NCBI RefSeq assembly: GCF_000615945.1
Contig: NZ_BAMO01000044.1
Coordinates: 1-41,510, forward strand
Source: Caldalkalibacillus mannanilyticus JCM 10596
GTDB taxonomy: Bacteria; Bacillota; Bacilli; Caldalkalibacillales; JCM-10596
Direction: 5' to 3'
DNA: 41,510 bases
The notes below the pieces were generated by a model, which did no database searches, was not told where the DNA came from, and saw only the letters and a program-made list of their open reading frames with translations. Below, piece by piece: positions 8,074 to 18,497 of the stretch. The position numbers and the translations under genes were made by a program. Position 1 is the first letter of the stretch. Every line of letters starts with the position of its first letter.

Positions 8074-8782
8074 GTGGGCACGAAATCTATCTTTTTTCTA
8101 AAATGGCTTGTTTTTATGTTATGGATTAATGATCATGTCTTTTGGTATTGTGCTGATGATTCGTGCAGACATGGGTGTTTCTCCATGGGATGTATTTCAT
8201 ATAGGTCTGTTTCTTCAAATAGGATTAACGATTGGAACATGGACCATTATCATAGGTATTTTCATCATCGCTTTGGCTTCATTTCTGACTCGTTCTCTTC
8301 CTCAAGCAGGCGCTATTGTGAATATGCTTCTCGTAGGGGTATTTATCGATTTATTCATGCTCATTCCTTGGCTTCAAACCCCATCACTTCTCTGGGGGAA
8401 AATCTTGTTGTTTTCAGTAGGAATGATCATCAATGGAGTAGGGATAGGAGTGTATATTGCCCCGAAATGTGGAGCTGGACCGAGAGATAGCTTGATGCTA
8501 GTGCTCACTGAGAAAACAAAGTGGAAAGTCCAATGGATAAGAGGGGGTATGGAACTTGTTGTCTTAACCCTCGGATGGTTATTAGGAGGTCCAGTATCCA
8601 TAGGGACATTCATCTATACATTTGGAATTGGAAGTATTGTAGGCATTACTCTTCCCATGTCTGATGCATTATTTCAGAAATTAACGGGTGGGAGTGGGGC
8701 AAGTCAATCTGGAGGTGTTCAAAATGAAAGTATCAACAAAGGGCAGATACGGGCTTACCATCATGATGGAGTTAGCCATTAA
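8074..8782 (+). CDS. YczE/YyaS-type integral membrane protein (frameshifted near 8111)
   Basis: From residue 20 on the protein matches the YczE/YyaS membrane family: LMIRADMGVSPWDVFHIGL, several hydrophobic helices, and the conserved GVGIGVYIAPKCGAGPRDSLM and IRGGMELVVLTLGWLLGG. The best start is GTG 8074, with GGTGGAG upstream, but this frame and the family frame differ by one base. Removing one T from the run at 8111-8115 joins them into KWLVLCYGLMIMSFG. The intact product would be about 235 residues. The frame runs 59 bases into cymR, so a second indel near the 3' end is possible. Function is unknown; the family is related to YitT-like proteins. The insertion between rarA and cymR is not part of the usual Bacillus order. 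Confidence 0.8.
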
Positions 8783-9142
8783 TTTTGGAGAGGGTCCAAC
8801 GTCGCTGAAAAGTATTGCTAAAACAAATGATTTATCGGAGCATTATTTAGAGCAACTTATCGCACCTCTAAGAAATGCAGGTTTAGTGAAAAGTATTCGT
8901 GGGGCGTATGGAGCTATATTCTATCAAAAGAACCAAGCCAAATCACAGCGGGGGACGTTATTAGAGTGTTAGAAGGACCCATAAGTCCTGTTGAATTTGA
9001 GGAGGAAGAGGATCCAGCTAAGCGTCACCTCTGGCTTCGTATTCGTGATAGTATCTCAGAGGTGCTTGATAGCACAACCTTAGAGGATTTAATAAATTTC
9101 AAAGAAGAAGGAAAAAATGATAACTACATGTTCTACATATAA
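8724..9142 (+). CDS. cymR: CymR, Rrf2-family regulator of cysteine metabolism (frameshifted near 8913)
   Basis: CymR represses sulfur-uptake and cysteine-synthesis genes together with CysK. The protein begins MKVSTKGRYGLTIMMELA, followed by the Rrf2 winged helix and LSEHYLEQLIAPLRNAGLVKS. The frame breaks after IRGAYG: adding one base at about 8913 (GGA GC to GGA GGC) restores GYILSKEPSQITAGDVIRVLEGPISPVEFEEE and a tail ending MFYI, 139 residues in all, the usual CymR length. It lacks the three-Cys cluster of IscR, as expected for CymR. ATG 8724 has GGAGGT 7 bases upstream. It precedes the cysteine desulfurase gene by 21 bases, as in B. subtilis. Confidence 0.9.
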
Positions 9143-9163
9143 TGGTTATAGGAGATGCGAGGA

Positions 9164-10309
9164 ATGAATCAAATCTACGTGGACCATGCTGCAACTACTC
9201 CACTCCACCCCAAGGTGCTGGATACCATGCTACCTTTCTTCCAAGCTCAATACGGGAATCCTTCGAGTATTCATCGCTTTGGTCGTGAAGCACGGGCTGC
9301 CCTTGATCAAGCGAGAAACAGAGTGGCTTCTGCTCTTGGAGTTCAGCCAGGAACGCTTGTTTTTACAAGTGGAGGAACGGAAGCAGATAATATGGCGCTG
9401 ATCGGTGTGGCTTTAGCCAATCAAGATAGGGGAAAGCACATCATCACCACCCAAATTGAACACCATGCCGTCTTACATACCTGTCAGTATTTAGAGCAAC
9501 TTGGCTTCGAGGTATCTTATCTGCCAGTGGATTCATTTGGGCAAGTGAAGCTGTCGAGCTTAGAACAAGCCATACGTGAGGATACGATATTAGTGAGTAT
9601 TATGTATGGGAATAATGAGGTAGGAACTCTTCAACCCATAAAGGAGATTGGAGAGCTTCTAAAGGATAAGGGGATTTATTTACATACGGATGCTGTACAA
9701 GCCTTTGGAATCGAACGTTTTGATTTATCAGAAATGAATGTTCATCTGGTATCTATATCGAGTCACAAGATCAACGGTCCTAAAGGAATTGGTTGTTTAT
9801 ATGTTGCACCAAAGGTTCTGTTGAGTCCTCTATTATTTGGTGGGAGCCAAGAAAGAAAAAGAAGAGCAGGGACAGAGAATATGACGGGTATTGTGGGCTT
9901 TGCTACGGCTATTGAGCTCGCTTTAGACGAGATAGAGGAAAAACGCGCTTTATATCAGGAATTCCGTCAGCGTCTTCTTTCTATTTTTACAGAAGAGGGA
10001 CTTTCCTATGAAATCAATGGTCATCCTGAGCAGTATCTTCCCCATATTCTAAATGTCAGTTTTGAAGGGGTTCGAACGGATGCTTTGTTAATGAATCTTG
10101 ATCTTGCTGGCATTGCTGCCTCAAGCGGCTCAGCGTGTACAGCAGGCTCCTTACAGCCTTCTCATGTGCTTTTAGCCATGCACGATAGTGAAGAACGGGC
10201 GAATTCTGCGATTCGCTTTAGCTTTGGTTTAGGAAATACACTGGAACAAATCGAACAGGTTGGTCATACCTTGGTTTCGATCGTGAAGCGAATGACAAGC
10301 TCATCATAA
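9164..10309 (+). CDS. Cysteine desulfurase, NifS/IscS family (YrvO type)
   Basis: This PLP enzyme takes sulfur from cysteine and, in this context, hands it to MnmA for tRNA 2-thiouridine synthesis. The 381-residue product starts MNQIYVDHAATTPL. PLP-site features are EHHAVLH and SSHKINGPKG with Lys202; the persulfide Cys is C325 in SGSACTAGS. The start at 9164 was preferred over ATG 9155 because AGGAG at about 9150 is then 9 bases away. It sits between cymR and mnmA, the B. subtilis yrvO arrangement, which argues for a dedicated MnmA partner rather than a general Suf enzyme. Confidence 0.93.
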   Translation: MNQIYVDHAATTPLHPKVLDTMLPFFQAQYGNPSSIHRFGREARAALDQARNRVASALGVQPGTLVFTSGGTEADNMALIGVALANQDRGKHIITTQIEHHAVLHTCQYLEQLGFEVSYLPVDSFGQVKLSSLEQAIREDTILVSIMYGNNEVGTLQPIKEIGELLKDKGIYLHTDAVQAFGIERFDLSEMNVHLVSISSHKINGPKGIGCLYVAPKVLLSPLLFGGSQERKRRAGTENMTGIVGFATAIELALDEIEEKRALYQEFRQRLLSIFTEEGLSYEINGHPEQYLPHILNVSFEGVRTDALLMNLDLAGIAASSGSACTAGSLQPSHVLLAMHDSEERANSAIRFSFGLGNTLEQIEQVGHTLVSIVKRMTSSS

Positions 10310-10340
10310 TCCGAAAACAGATCGAAGAAAGGAGGTGTAG

Positions 10341-11447
<1,107 letters not shown>

Positions 11448-11485
11448 TATAAGTCATAGATTCATAAATTGAATTTGAAAAGATC

Positions 11486-11524
11486 AAAAGGGATGGGCTC
11501 TTAACACGGCTCCATCCCTTTTTG
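11486..11524. terminator. Terminator after mnmA, shared with the convergent DUF418 gene
   Basis: AAAAGGGATGG (11487-11497) pairs with CCATCCCTTTTT, and a T-run follows on the plus strand. It lies between the convergent ends of mnmA and the DUF418 gene. Confidence 0.78.
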
Positions 11525-11573
11525 ACTTATTTGTTTTCATTTTGATTATTTCTCTCATACATTCTAGCAAGAT

Positions 11574-12800
11574 TTACTTTTTAAGTGAACCATAGGTACA
11601 TTTTCTCCAGAACCATTCAGCAGGACCATAGGAGAAGCGCTTGAACCAATAATGGCTATAGACGATTTGAATGGCGAAGATGACAAGGGTCAACAGATAA
11701 CCAAGCGCTGGTCCAACCTGACCATAAAGCCCTAGTCCATAGGAATAAAAGATCGTTGTGCAGATAATGGTCTGCATTAAATAGTTGGTCAGTGCCATTC
11801 TCCCCACATTGCGTAAATAAGAGAGGTAATGATAGATTCTCTTATTGGAGCAGAGTAGAATGAGAGATGTAATATAGAAGAAACAGAGCGCTCCTCCACC
11901 GATAAGATTTCCAGTCAGTGCATAGAAACTATCTAGTGAACCCCCGAGATCACTTGTTTTATTAGATAAATAGACATACATCCCTTTCATCGGAACCCCT
12001 ATAACAAGGCTCCCTATCCACACTCTCTTAATCAAGGTTATATGTTTTTCCACTTCATGAAAAATTCTTCTCTTGGCGGCATACAAACCAAAAAGAAACA
12101 TAGCTAAAATAAAAGGAGCACCGAAAATACCGCTTATTATGACAAACAACCAGTCAGTGGCGCGTTGCCTGAAAATATCTCCGTAGCTGCCTTCTCCAAA
12201 AGCCTCATATGAACTCTTTATTTGAGCCTCAAAGAATTCCGGAGAACCAAAACCAGAATCATACTCGGTAGTACCTGCTTGCTGGTCGGCGGTGGTAAGC
12301 ATGTAAGCAAGTGCGACTGTTAGAATAACAAGGAGAAGCGCCCATATGAGAATGGTCTTATTTGAACGTTTGCGAAAAGCAAATAGGAAAATACCAATAA
12401 ACGAATAGATGATTAGAATATCTCCTGCCCAAAATAAAAAAGCATGAACAAGTCCAAATAAGAAAAGGAAAAAGAGTCGTCTGCGGTAAAGAGAAGCAGC
12501 ATTTCTTCCTCTTTCCTCTGCACGGGTCATAAAGATCATAAATCCAAACCCAAATAAGAAGGAAAACATAGTATAAAAGTTTCCTACAGCGAAAAATTCA
12601 ATACCTAGACGTATCACTTCATCTAAACCATGCTGGGAAGTAGATAAACCAACAAGTTCTAAATAAATGGGTGAATTAAAAAAGTCCATATTCACTGTCA
12701 GGATCCCCAGAAGAGCAAAACCACGGATGATATCAATAAGATGAATTCGTTCAGTGGAAGAGATAGGGGTTAATAATTCGGGTGTCTGATTTCTCTCCAA
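11574..12800 (-). CDS. DUF418 family membrane protein (YeiB type)
   Basis: This polytopic protein of about 408 residues has the DUF418 signature: an N-terminal RIHLIDIIRGFALLGILTVNM, the MFSFLFGFGFMIFMTRAEERG region, and C-terminal GRMALTNYLMQTIICTTIFYSYGLGL ending in GPAEWFWRKCTYGSLKK. The start is taken as TTG 12800, because AGGAGGT lies 7 bases before it and an upstream in-frame ATG at 12884 has no ribosome site. The biochemical role of the family is unknown. It points against its neighbours and splits the mnmA-TPR-recD2 run, so it is likely a lineage-specific insertion. Confidence 0.88.
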   Translation of the reverse strand: MERNQTPELLTPISSTERIHLIDIIRGFALLGILTVNMDFFNSPIYLELVGLSTSQHGLDEVIRLGIEFFAVGNFYTMFSFLFGFGFMIFMTRAEERGRNAASLYRRRLFFLFLFGLVHAFLFWAGDILIIYSFIGIFLFAFRKRSNKTILIWALLLVILTVALAYMLTTADQQAGTTEYDSGFGSPEFFEAQIKSSYEAFGEGSYGDIFRQRATDWLFVIISGIFGAPFILAMFLFGLYAAKRRIFHEVEKHITLIKRVWIGSLVIGVPMKGMYVYLSNKTSDLGGSLDSFYALTGNLIGGGALCFFYITSLILLCSNKRIYHYLSYLRNVGRMALTNYLMQTIICTTIFYSYGLGLYGQVGPALGYLLTLVIFAIQIVYSHYWFKRFSYGPAEWFWRKCTYGSLKK

Positions 12801-12925
12801 AAAAATACCTCCTAAAAAAATAATCTTCCTTATATCATACGCTCCATGGTAAAAATATACAATACTTATCTCCAATTTTTTCACATGTTATACTAATAAA
12901 AAGAGGATGTAAAAGGAGATTTAAC

Positions 12926-13615
12926 ATGATAAATAAACAGGCCGTGCAGCTAAATGAAGAAGGACTACAGCTTTTACGTGACGGAAAGATTGAAGAGTCG
13001 GTCGATGTGTTTTTGAAGGCGATCCAAGCAGATGAGAATTACCCCTTTCCTTATTGCCATATTGGGAACATCTTAGCAGGAGCAGATAAACAAGAAGAAG
13101 CGATCACATGGTTTGAGAAGGCGATTCAGCTACATCCAGAAATGGCTACTGCCTATTATGGATTAGCCAATGCCTTCTATTCTCTGCATCAATGGGATGA
13201 TGCCTTGTATTCGTTTCAATTAGCACATGACAAGGGTCTGCAAGATGGAGATCTATTCTATATGATGGGGATGACCTATTTACATAAGGGAGAGGGACAT
13301 GAGGCGATTGCTCTCGCCTATTTTCAAAGTGCTGTAGAAAAGAATGAGAAGGATGTGGAATCCCTCTTTCAACGAGGTCTGTGTTCAGCTTATTTAGGTC
13401 ATTTAGCTCAAGCCAAAGAGGATTTCTATCGGGTCGTGGAACTTGATCAGAAGCACTCAGATGCCTATTTTAATTTAGGAGTTGCTTACTCATACGAAGG
13501 AAACTCGGAAAAAGCATTAGCCCATTTTGATAAGGCGATTGAGGTTCAACCTAATCATTTTTTAGCCCTTCATGCACGTAAACAACTACGAGAAGCTGAG
13601 GAAAAGAGCGAATGA
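12926..13615 (+). CDS. yrrB: TPR-repeat protein (YrrB type)
   Basis: The 229-residue protein consists of about six tetratricopeptide repeats, with clear units such as YPFPYCHIGNILAGADKQEEA, ATAYYGLANAFYSLHQWDDA and SDAYFNLGVAYSYEGNSEKAL. There is no signal peptide, so it is a cytoplasmic scaffold. AAAAGGAGA precedes ATG 12926. Its TGA overlaps the recD2 ATG (ATGA at 13612), which indicates translational coupling. The B. subtilis orthologue sits in the same place. Its partner is not known from sequence. Confidence 0.9.
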   Translation: MINKQAVQLNEEGLQLLRDGKIEESVDVFLKAIQADENYPFPYCHIGNILAGADKQEEAITWFEKAIQLHPEMATAYYGLANAFYSLHQWDDALYSFQLAHDKGLQDGDLFYMMGMTYLHKGEGHEAIALAYFQSAVEKNEKDVESLFQRGLCSAYLGHLAQAKEDFYRVVELDQKHSDAYFNLGVAYSYEGNSEKALAHFDKAIEVQPNHFLALHARKQLREAEEKSE

Positions 13616-15923
13616 CGAGCAAGAAATCAGATCAAATGGGTCTAGACTTATTTGACGAGAATCAGCCTTATATTAAAGGCAAGCTTCTTCAAGAGGTTTT
13701 TCATAATCCAGAAAACATGTATACGGTCGCCAGAATTAGAATTAGTGAAGCTACAGAAAATGTTCAAGAAAAGGAGATGGTGGTGGTTGGCAATTTGCCA
13801 CCGCTTCTGGAAGGAGAAAGCTATACTTTTTGGGGGCAGCTTAAGCATCACCCACGTTTTGGTCTACAGTATCTTATCCAACAGTATAGAAAGGAATTAC
13901 CACAAGGGAAGGAAGGAGTGGTTCAATATCTTTCCAGTGAGCTTTTTCCTGGTGTCGGAAAGAAGATTGCTGCCCACATTGTAGAAGCGTTAGGTGAGAA
14001 TGCTATTCAAAGAATTTTAGAAGCACCTCATCTTCTTGAAGAGGTTCCTCAGTTAAATGAAACGAAAAGACAAATGATCTTTGATCGACTCATGGAGCAT
14101 CAGGGCTTGGAACAAATCATGATTAAGCTAAGTGAGTATGGGATCGGTTTGGCTCTCTCTGTACAGATTTATCAGACCTATCATGAGCAGGCGATGGATG
14201 TCCTACAAAAAAATCCGTATCAATTAATCGAGGATATTGAAGGGATTGGCTTTAAAAGAGCAGACATGATCGGCAAGGCGATGGGCTTAGCGCCTGACTC
14301 TCCTGAACGAATAAGAGCAGCTTGTACTTATTTTTTACGTGAGCAATCGGAACAGAATGGGCATGTATACTTTCCGTTGGAGGTATTTCTGACTGGAGTC
14401 AAGGAATGGTTGAATCGTGAAGGTGAATTGCAGGAGATTGTGGAAATTGATGAAGTTATGATTGCTGGACAAGTGATAGAAATGGGAGAAGAGGGGAAGC
14501 TAATCATTGATGAGGAGCGGATTTATCTGCCTTCTCTCTTCTATGCTGAAAAAGGATTTGCTAAGAAAGTAAAACAGCTTCTTCAAACAGAGATTGAGCT
14601 TCCTCTAACACAACAGGAATTTTTTGGAGCTCTGGGTGAATTAGAGGAGCGGCTAGGTATCGAATATGCCCCTACACAAAAAGAAGCCATAGAGCGTGCT
14701 CTTCACTCCTCCTTTATGATTCTAACAGGAGGTCCAGGAACGGGAAAAACAACGGTTATTAAAGGGGTTTGTGAATTATTTGGAGAAATTCATGGCTACT
14801 CTTTAGAGCCCAAAGACTATGTGAATAAGGATGAATCTTTCCCTATTCTGTTAGTGGCTCCTACAGGAAGGGCAGCGAAGAGAATGGCGGAATCAACAGG
14901 AATTCCTGCCGTTACCATCCATCGTCTTTTGGGCTGGAGGGGTGGAAAAGAATTTGAGCACTCTGAAGAAGAGCCTCTGGAAGGAAAGCTCATCATTATT
15001 GATGAATGTTCGATGATGGATCAGTGGCTTGCCAACCAGCTTTTTCGAGCCCTTCCCGACCCTATTCAGGTCATTTTAGTGGGCGACCAAGATCAGCTTC
15101 CTTCTGTGGGACCGGGTCAGGTATTAAGAGATTTGATTGATACAGGCAAAGTCCCTCTTGTGGAACTAAAGGATATATACAGACAATCTCAAGGCTCGTC
15201 TATTATCACTTTGGCACATCAAATGAAGGCAGGACAGTGTCCTGATGATTTGCTTGATCCTAAGGAGGACCGACGCTTCTTTTCTTGTACAAGCTCTCAG
15301 TTGGTTCATTATGTACGTCAAATCTGCTCCTCGGCAATTCGTAAGGGATACACAACGAAAGATATTCAGGTATTAGCTCCTATGTATAAGGGAGAAGCAG
15401 GAATTGATGCGATAAACAAAGCGCTTCAGGAAGAGTTTAATCCCAAGATTGAAGGGAAAAGAGAGATTGCTCATGGAGAGCTGATTTACCGAGTGGGAGA
15501 TAAGGTTTTACAATTGAATAACAATCCAGAAGAAAATGTTTTTAACGGAGATATTGGTGAAATTGTGTCCATATTCTATGCCAAAGAAAATGTGGAGAAA
15601 GAAGATTTCATCATCGTCGCTTTTGAACAAAATGAAGTAAAGTACAGACGAAATGAATTTATTCAACTGACATTAGCCTATTGCTGTTCCGTACATAAAT
15701 CACAGGGAAGTGAATTCCCTATTGTGGTCATTCCAGTAGTGAAACAATACTATCGGATGTTAAAGAGAAATTTAATCTATACACCATCACTCGTGGCAAA
15801 GATTATCTTATTTTATGCGGAGAAGAATCTGCCTTTCGAGAAGCGATCTTGCGAAATGATATTGCAGAAAGATATACCTACCTCAAGCAAACGATTGAAG
15901 AATGGCTTGGAAACCAATCCTAG
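13612..15923 (+). CDS. recD2: RecD2 (RecD-like) DNA helicase (frameshifted near 15784)
   Basis: RecD2 is a 5'-3' superfamily 1B helicase active in DNA repair without RecBC. The N-terminal OB and helix-hairpin-helix regions include GVGKKIAAHIVEALG and IEDIEGIGFKRADMIGKAMG. Motor motifs are Walker A GGPGTGKTT at 373-381, LIIIDECSMMD, LVGDQDQLPSVGPG, and the VHKSQGSEF motif near the end. After NLIYT the frame is lost: adding one base at 15784 restores AITRGKDYLILCGEESAFREA and a normal stop at 15921-15923, giving 770 residues. Read literally, the frame runs on into the next gene and gives a false 892-residue fusion. The gene follows the TPR gene by a 4-base overlap. Confidence 0.92.
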
Positions 15924-15978
15924 TTATGAAATAACTATATCTTCACACACTATAGACGTACGGAAAGGGGGGCATTCC

Positions 15979-16481
15979 GTGCGGAGAGCAACAGAATTAC
16001 TTGGTAAAATGGTATTGAATCAAAAGAACGGTGAAGAAGTGGGACGGATTAAGGATCTGTTATTTGATCGGCAGGGACGTTTGCAAGGATTTCTTCTAGA
16101 AAAGAAGAATTGGTTTCATAAAGCACCTTTTATCCCTTTGTCTGAGGTTTCTTTTGGTGAAGACATGATGATGGTTTGTCTAGAGGAAATCCCCACCTCT
16201 GACAGCATACAGGAAGAGTGGATTCATTTAGCAGAGGGTCATCCACACTTTAGAGGCATGCCATTTGTTCCTCAGAGGGAAAGCAATTAGGCATACTGGA
16301 AGATGTATACTTTCAGGAAGAATTGGGCAACATTATAGGGTACGAATTGTCGGACGGCTTTTTTTCAGATCTGATGGAAGGTCGACGTGTCATGAAAAGC
16401 CCAGAGCATCTTCTCATCGGTAAAGATGCCATGATCATCCCTCAGAATGAAAAAGAAGGAGTACCTTATAGGAGGAAGTAA
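15979..16481 (+). CDS. yrrD: PRC-barrel domain protein, YrrD type (frameshifted near 16278)
   Basis: PRC-barrel proteins carry short beta-barrel modules; YrrD has two and no known reaction. The start is GTG 15979 after GGAAAGGGGGG. The first barrel reads ELLGKMVLNQKNGEEVGRIKDLLFD. The frame stops at 16290, but adding one G to the run at 16277-16279 restores GKQLGILEDVYFQEELGNI and a second barrel ending IGKDAMIIPQ, with stop at 16479-16481. The intact length would be about 167 residues, close to the family. It lies directly after recD2, as in B. subtilis. Confidence 0.82.
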
Positions 16482-16482
16482 G

Positions 16483-16677
16483 ATGTTGCTACAATGTCCT
16501 AATTGCAAATGCAAGGATATAGGAAAAATTGGCACCTCGCAATATTATTGTTGGGGATGTTTTATCGAGTTCTCACTTGCCAATAACAAGTTGGATATTT
16601 TTCAAGTTGAGGAAGATGGAACCCTAAGCTCATTAAATGATTTGTTTGAAGATGAGTACGTCGAAGCAAAGCTTTAA
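16483..16677 (+). CDS. Small zinc-ribbon protein
   Basis: This 64-residue protein has CPNC at residues 5-8 and CWGC at about 23-26, a four-cysteine zinc ribbon, followed by an acidic C-terminal half. ATG 16483 follows GGAGG, which is itself inside the last codons of the PRC-barrel gene (stop 16481), so the two are coupled. It corresponds in position to the small yrz genes of B. subtilis (possibly YrzR), but I cannot confirm the name. Function is unknown; metal or nucleic-acid binding is plausible. Confidence 0.8.
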   Translation: MLLQCPNCKCKDIGKIGTSQYYCWGCFIEFSLANNKLDIFQVEEDGTLSSLNDLFEDEYVEAKL

Positions 16678-16705
16678 AAAAAACTAGACGAGGGGAAGGG
16701 ATATC

Positions 16706-16897
16706 ATGAGAAGAAATATGATGAGCTCTCTTTTTGCAATAGGTGGTATTGCTCTTGCCGTCATGCAGATGATGAGAATGAGGAACAGAAACACTCCTTG
16801 GAGTAGCATGGTACACCGAATGAATCATACTGGACAGGATATGTTGCGCGGAGTCAATAATATGATGCGAATGGTTCGTCGTCGCGTTAGGGCATAA
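16706..16897 (+). CDS. yrzQ: DUF3918 family small protein (YrzQ type)
   Basis: This 63-residue protein has a short hydrophobic N-terminal segment (SSLFAIGGIALAVMQMM) and an Arg/Met/Asn-rich basic remainder, the typical DUF3918/YrzQ pattern. GAGGGGAAGG precedes ATG 16706. It is the last small gene before a terminator. Function is unknown; a membrane-associated basic peptide fits the sequence. Confidence 0.78.
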   Translation: MRRNMMSSLFAIGGIALAVMQMMRMRNRNTPWSSMVHRMNHTGQDMLRGVNNMMRMVRRRVRA

Positions 16898-16921
16898 AGA
16901 AGCCTGAGTTCAAGGAAAAGC

Positions 16922-16957
16922 AAACAGCTTCTCTTCATGAGAGAGGAGCTGTTTTTT
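16922..16957 (+). terminator. Terminator ending the TPR-recD2-yrzQ run
   Basis: AAACAGCTTCTCT pairs with AGAGAGGAGCTGTTT across a short loop, followed by seven T at about 16951-16957. Confidence 0.85.
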
Positions 16958-17045
16958 TCATGTTAGACAGCAAAATCAATAAAAAGTATAAAACCTATCC
17001 ATTGCGGGATGCTAAAGGAAAATGAAGGATAAGGAGCCGTACAGG

Positions 17046-18134
17046 ATGGAAAAGCTCTTCTCTGTTCAATGGTTGATACGTGTAGGAATATTAGTCTTAG
17101 GCTTAATCGCTCTGTATCTTATATTTTTGATCCTGCCCTTTTTTATTCCAGTATGGAAGGTCATAAGAGCGGTAGCTATTCCTTTTATTATCTCAATGAT
17201 TTTTGCCTATTTACTTCATCCTTTGGTTGATTTTTTACTCAAATTTAATATGAAGAGAGTGCTGGCGATCCTGCTTCTGTACCTCTTTTTTTTTGGGGGA
17301 ATGGGACTTTTAATTTGGAAAAGCACTCCTGTTTTGATGGAGCAAATGAAGGACTTTGTTGATCGTCTTCCAGAGATTGAAGCTCAAGTACAGGGATTTG
17401 TGAGTCGTGCAGAAAGTCAAATGAATCGCTTGCCAGATGGAGTACATCAAGGAATAGATGATTCTCTCTTAGGAATCGAACAAGCCATTCGTAGAGTAAT
17501 GGGTGGAATTGTGGAAACAATGGGCGGGCTCATTGGCAATTTATTTGCTCTCATCGTCATTCCTTTTTTAGTGTTTTATTTATTGCTTGATGTCGAAGTG
17601 ATTCAAAAAACGCTGTATTTTTTTGTACCTCATCAATATAGAAAGGCCTTTGTCAAACTGTGGAAGGATATTGACGAATCTTTGGGTGAATACATCAGAG
17701 GTCAGATCATTGTCAGTGTGATTGTGGGAATTTTGGCTTTTCTCGGCTATTATTTTGTACAATTGCCCTATCCCTTCTTTTTTGCTTTATTTGTTGGAAT
17801 TACAAACATCATTCCCTATTTTGGCCCTTATATTGGAGCCGCGCCTGCTGTCCTAATGGCTTTATTTACTTCACCGAGCTTGGCTTTGTGGATCATTCTC
17901 ATTAATACAGTGATCCAAATGCTTGAAGGGAATGTGCTAGGACCTTGGATTCTAGGGAAACGGCTGCATATCCATCCCGTTTTTATTATTTTTGCCTTGC
18001 TTGTTGGAGCTGAAGTTGGGGGAATTGTCGGTTTGATCCTAGCTGTTCCTATATTTGTTGTATTTAAGGTTATTATTCTCAATACCGTCTTACATTTAAG
18101 ACGATATCAGATTGACAGAATGGAAAATGTATAG
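17046..18134 (+). CDS. AI-2E family transporter (YrrI type)
   Basis: This membrane protein of about 362 residues belongs to the AI-2E/UPF0118 family, whose members include Na+/H+ antiporters and proposed autoinducer-2 exporters; substrate cannot be read from sequence. It has N-terminal helices, a soluble stretch of about 90 residues (VDRLPEIEAQVQGFVSR onwards), then the conserved C-terminal FVGITNIIPYFGPYIGAAPA and LEGNVLGPWILGKRLHIHP. ATG 17046 was chosen over 17022 because AAGGAG is then 9 bases upstream. The alaS promoter -35 lies within its last codons. Same place as yrrI next to alaS in B. subtilis. Confidence 0.9.
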   Translation: MEKLFSVQWLIRVGILVLGLIALYLIFLILPFFIPVWKVIRAVAIPFIISMIFAYLLHPLVDFLLKFNMKRVLAILLLYLFFFGGMGLLIWKSTPVLMEQMKDFVDRLPEIEAQVQGFVSRAESQMNRLPDGVHQGIDDSLLGIEQAIRRVMGGIVETMGGLIGNLFALIVIPFLVFYLLLDVEVIQKTLYFFVPHQYRKAFVKLWKDIDESLGEYIRGQIIVSVIVGILAFLGYYFVQLPYPFFFALFVGITNIIPYFGPYIGAAPAVLMALFTSPSLALWIILINTVIQMLEGNVLGPWILGKRLHIHPVFIIFALLVGAEVGGIVGLILAVPIFVVFKVIILNTVLHLRRYQIDRMENV

Positions 18135-18141
18135 GTATAAT
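18112..18141 (+). promoter_or_regulatory. Sigma-A promoter of the alaS T-box leader
   Basis: A consensus TTGACA at 18112-18117 and TATAAT at 18136-18141 are spaced by 18 bases. It overlaps the end of the AI-2E gene; transcription would begin near 18148 and run into the T-box. Confidence 0.85.
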
Positions 18142-18149
18142 GTGCTCAT

Positions 18150-18446
18150 AATTAGTAAAATCTGAAAATGAACACTGACGAACATGATGAAGGAAACAAA
18201 GTAAATCAGGATGACATACAGAGAGAAAGCTCCGCGCTAGGCAATAGTGTATGGTTGAGAGAGCTTTTATGAGAAATCAGATTGAAAGCTATTTCCTGAA
18301 TGCAGCTAACCCCTGCCGGCGACACACCGTTATTTGTGAATCAAGCGATACAAGAGGTTTTTTTCTTGTATAAGCAGGGTGGTACCGCGTGAGAGAATCT
18401 CTTTCGTCCCTGATTTGAACGGAGTGGGGATGGAAGGGTTTTTTTA
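18150..18446 (+). promoter_or_regulatory. T-box riboswitch (alanine) upstream of alaS
   Basis: The T-box sequence AGGGTGGTACCGCG is exact at 18376-18389. It is followed by a terminator hairpin (about 18399-18437, several G-U pairs) and seven T at about 18439-18445. The upstream half can form the long Stem I; the candidate specifier lies in GAATGCAGCTAAC near 18299-18311, which offers Ala codons GCA or GCT. Uncharged tRNA-Ala should stabilise the antiterminator and allow alaS transcription. The ribosome site of alaS lies beyond the terminator. Confidence 0.93.
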
Positions 18447-18497
18447 TTTGCGTATCCCCATTGGATAAGTGCTAAGGACAGAAAGGAAGAGAGAAGA

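Noticed and set aside
12801-12884. N-terminal extension of the DUF418 protein to an ATG at 12884
   Set aside because: There is no ribosome site there, while AGGAGGT is correctly spaced from TTG 12800, where the family homology begins.
13612-16290. A single 892-residue RecD2-PRC-barrel fusion protein
   Set aside because: The junction lacks the normal RecD2 end. One added base near 15784 restores the family C-terminus and a stop at 15923, and the PRC-barrel gene has its own GTG and ribosome site at 15979.
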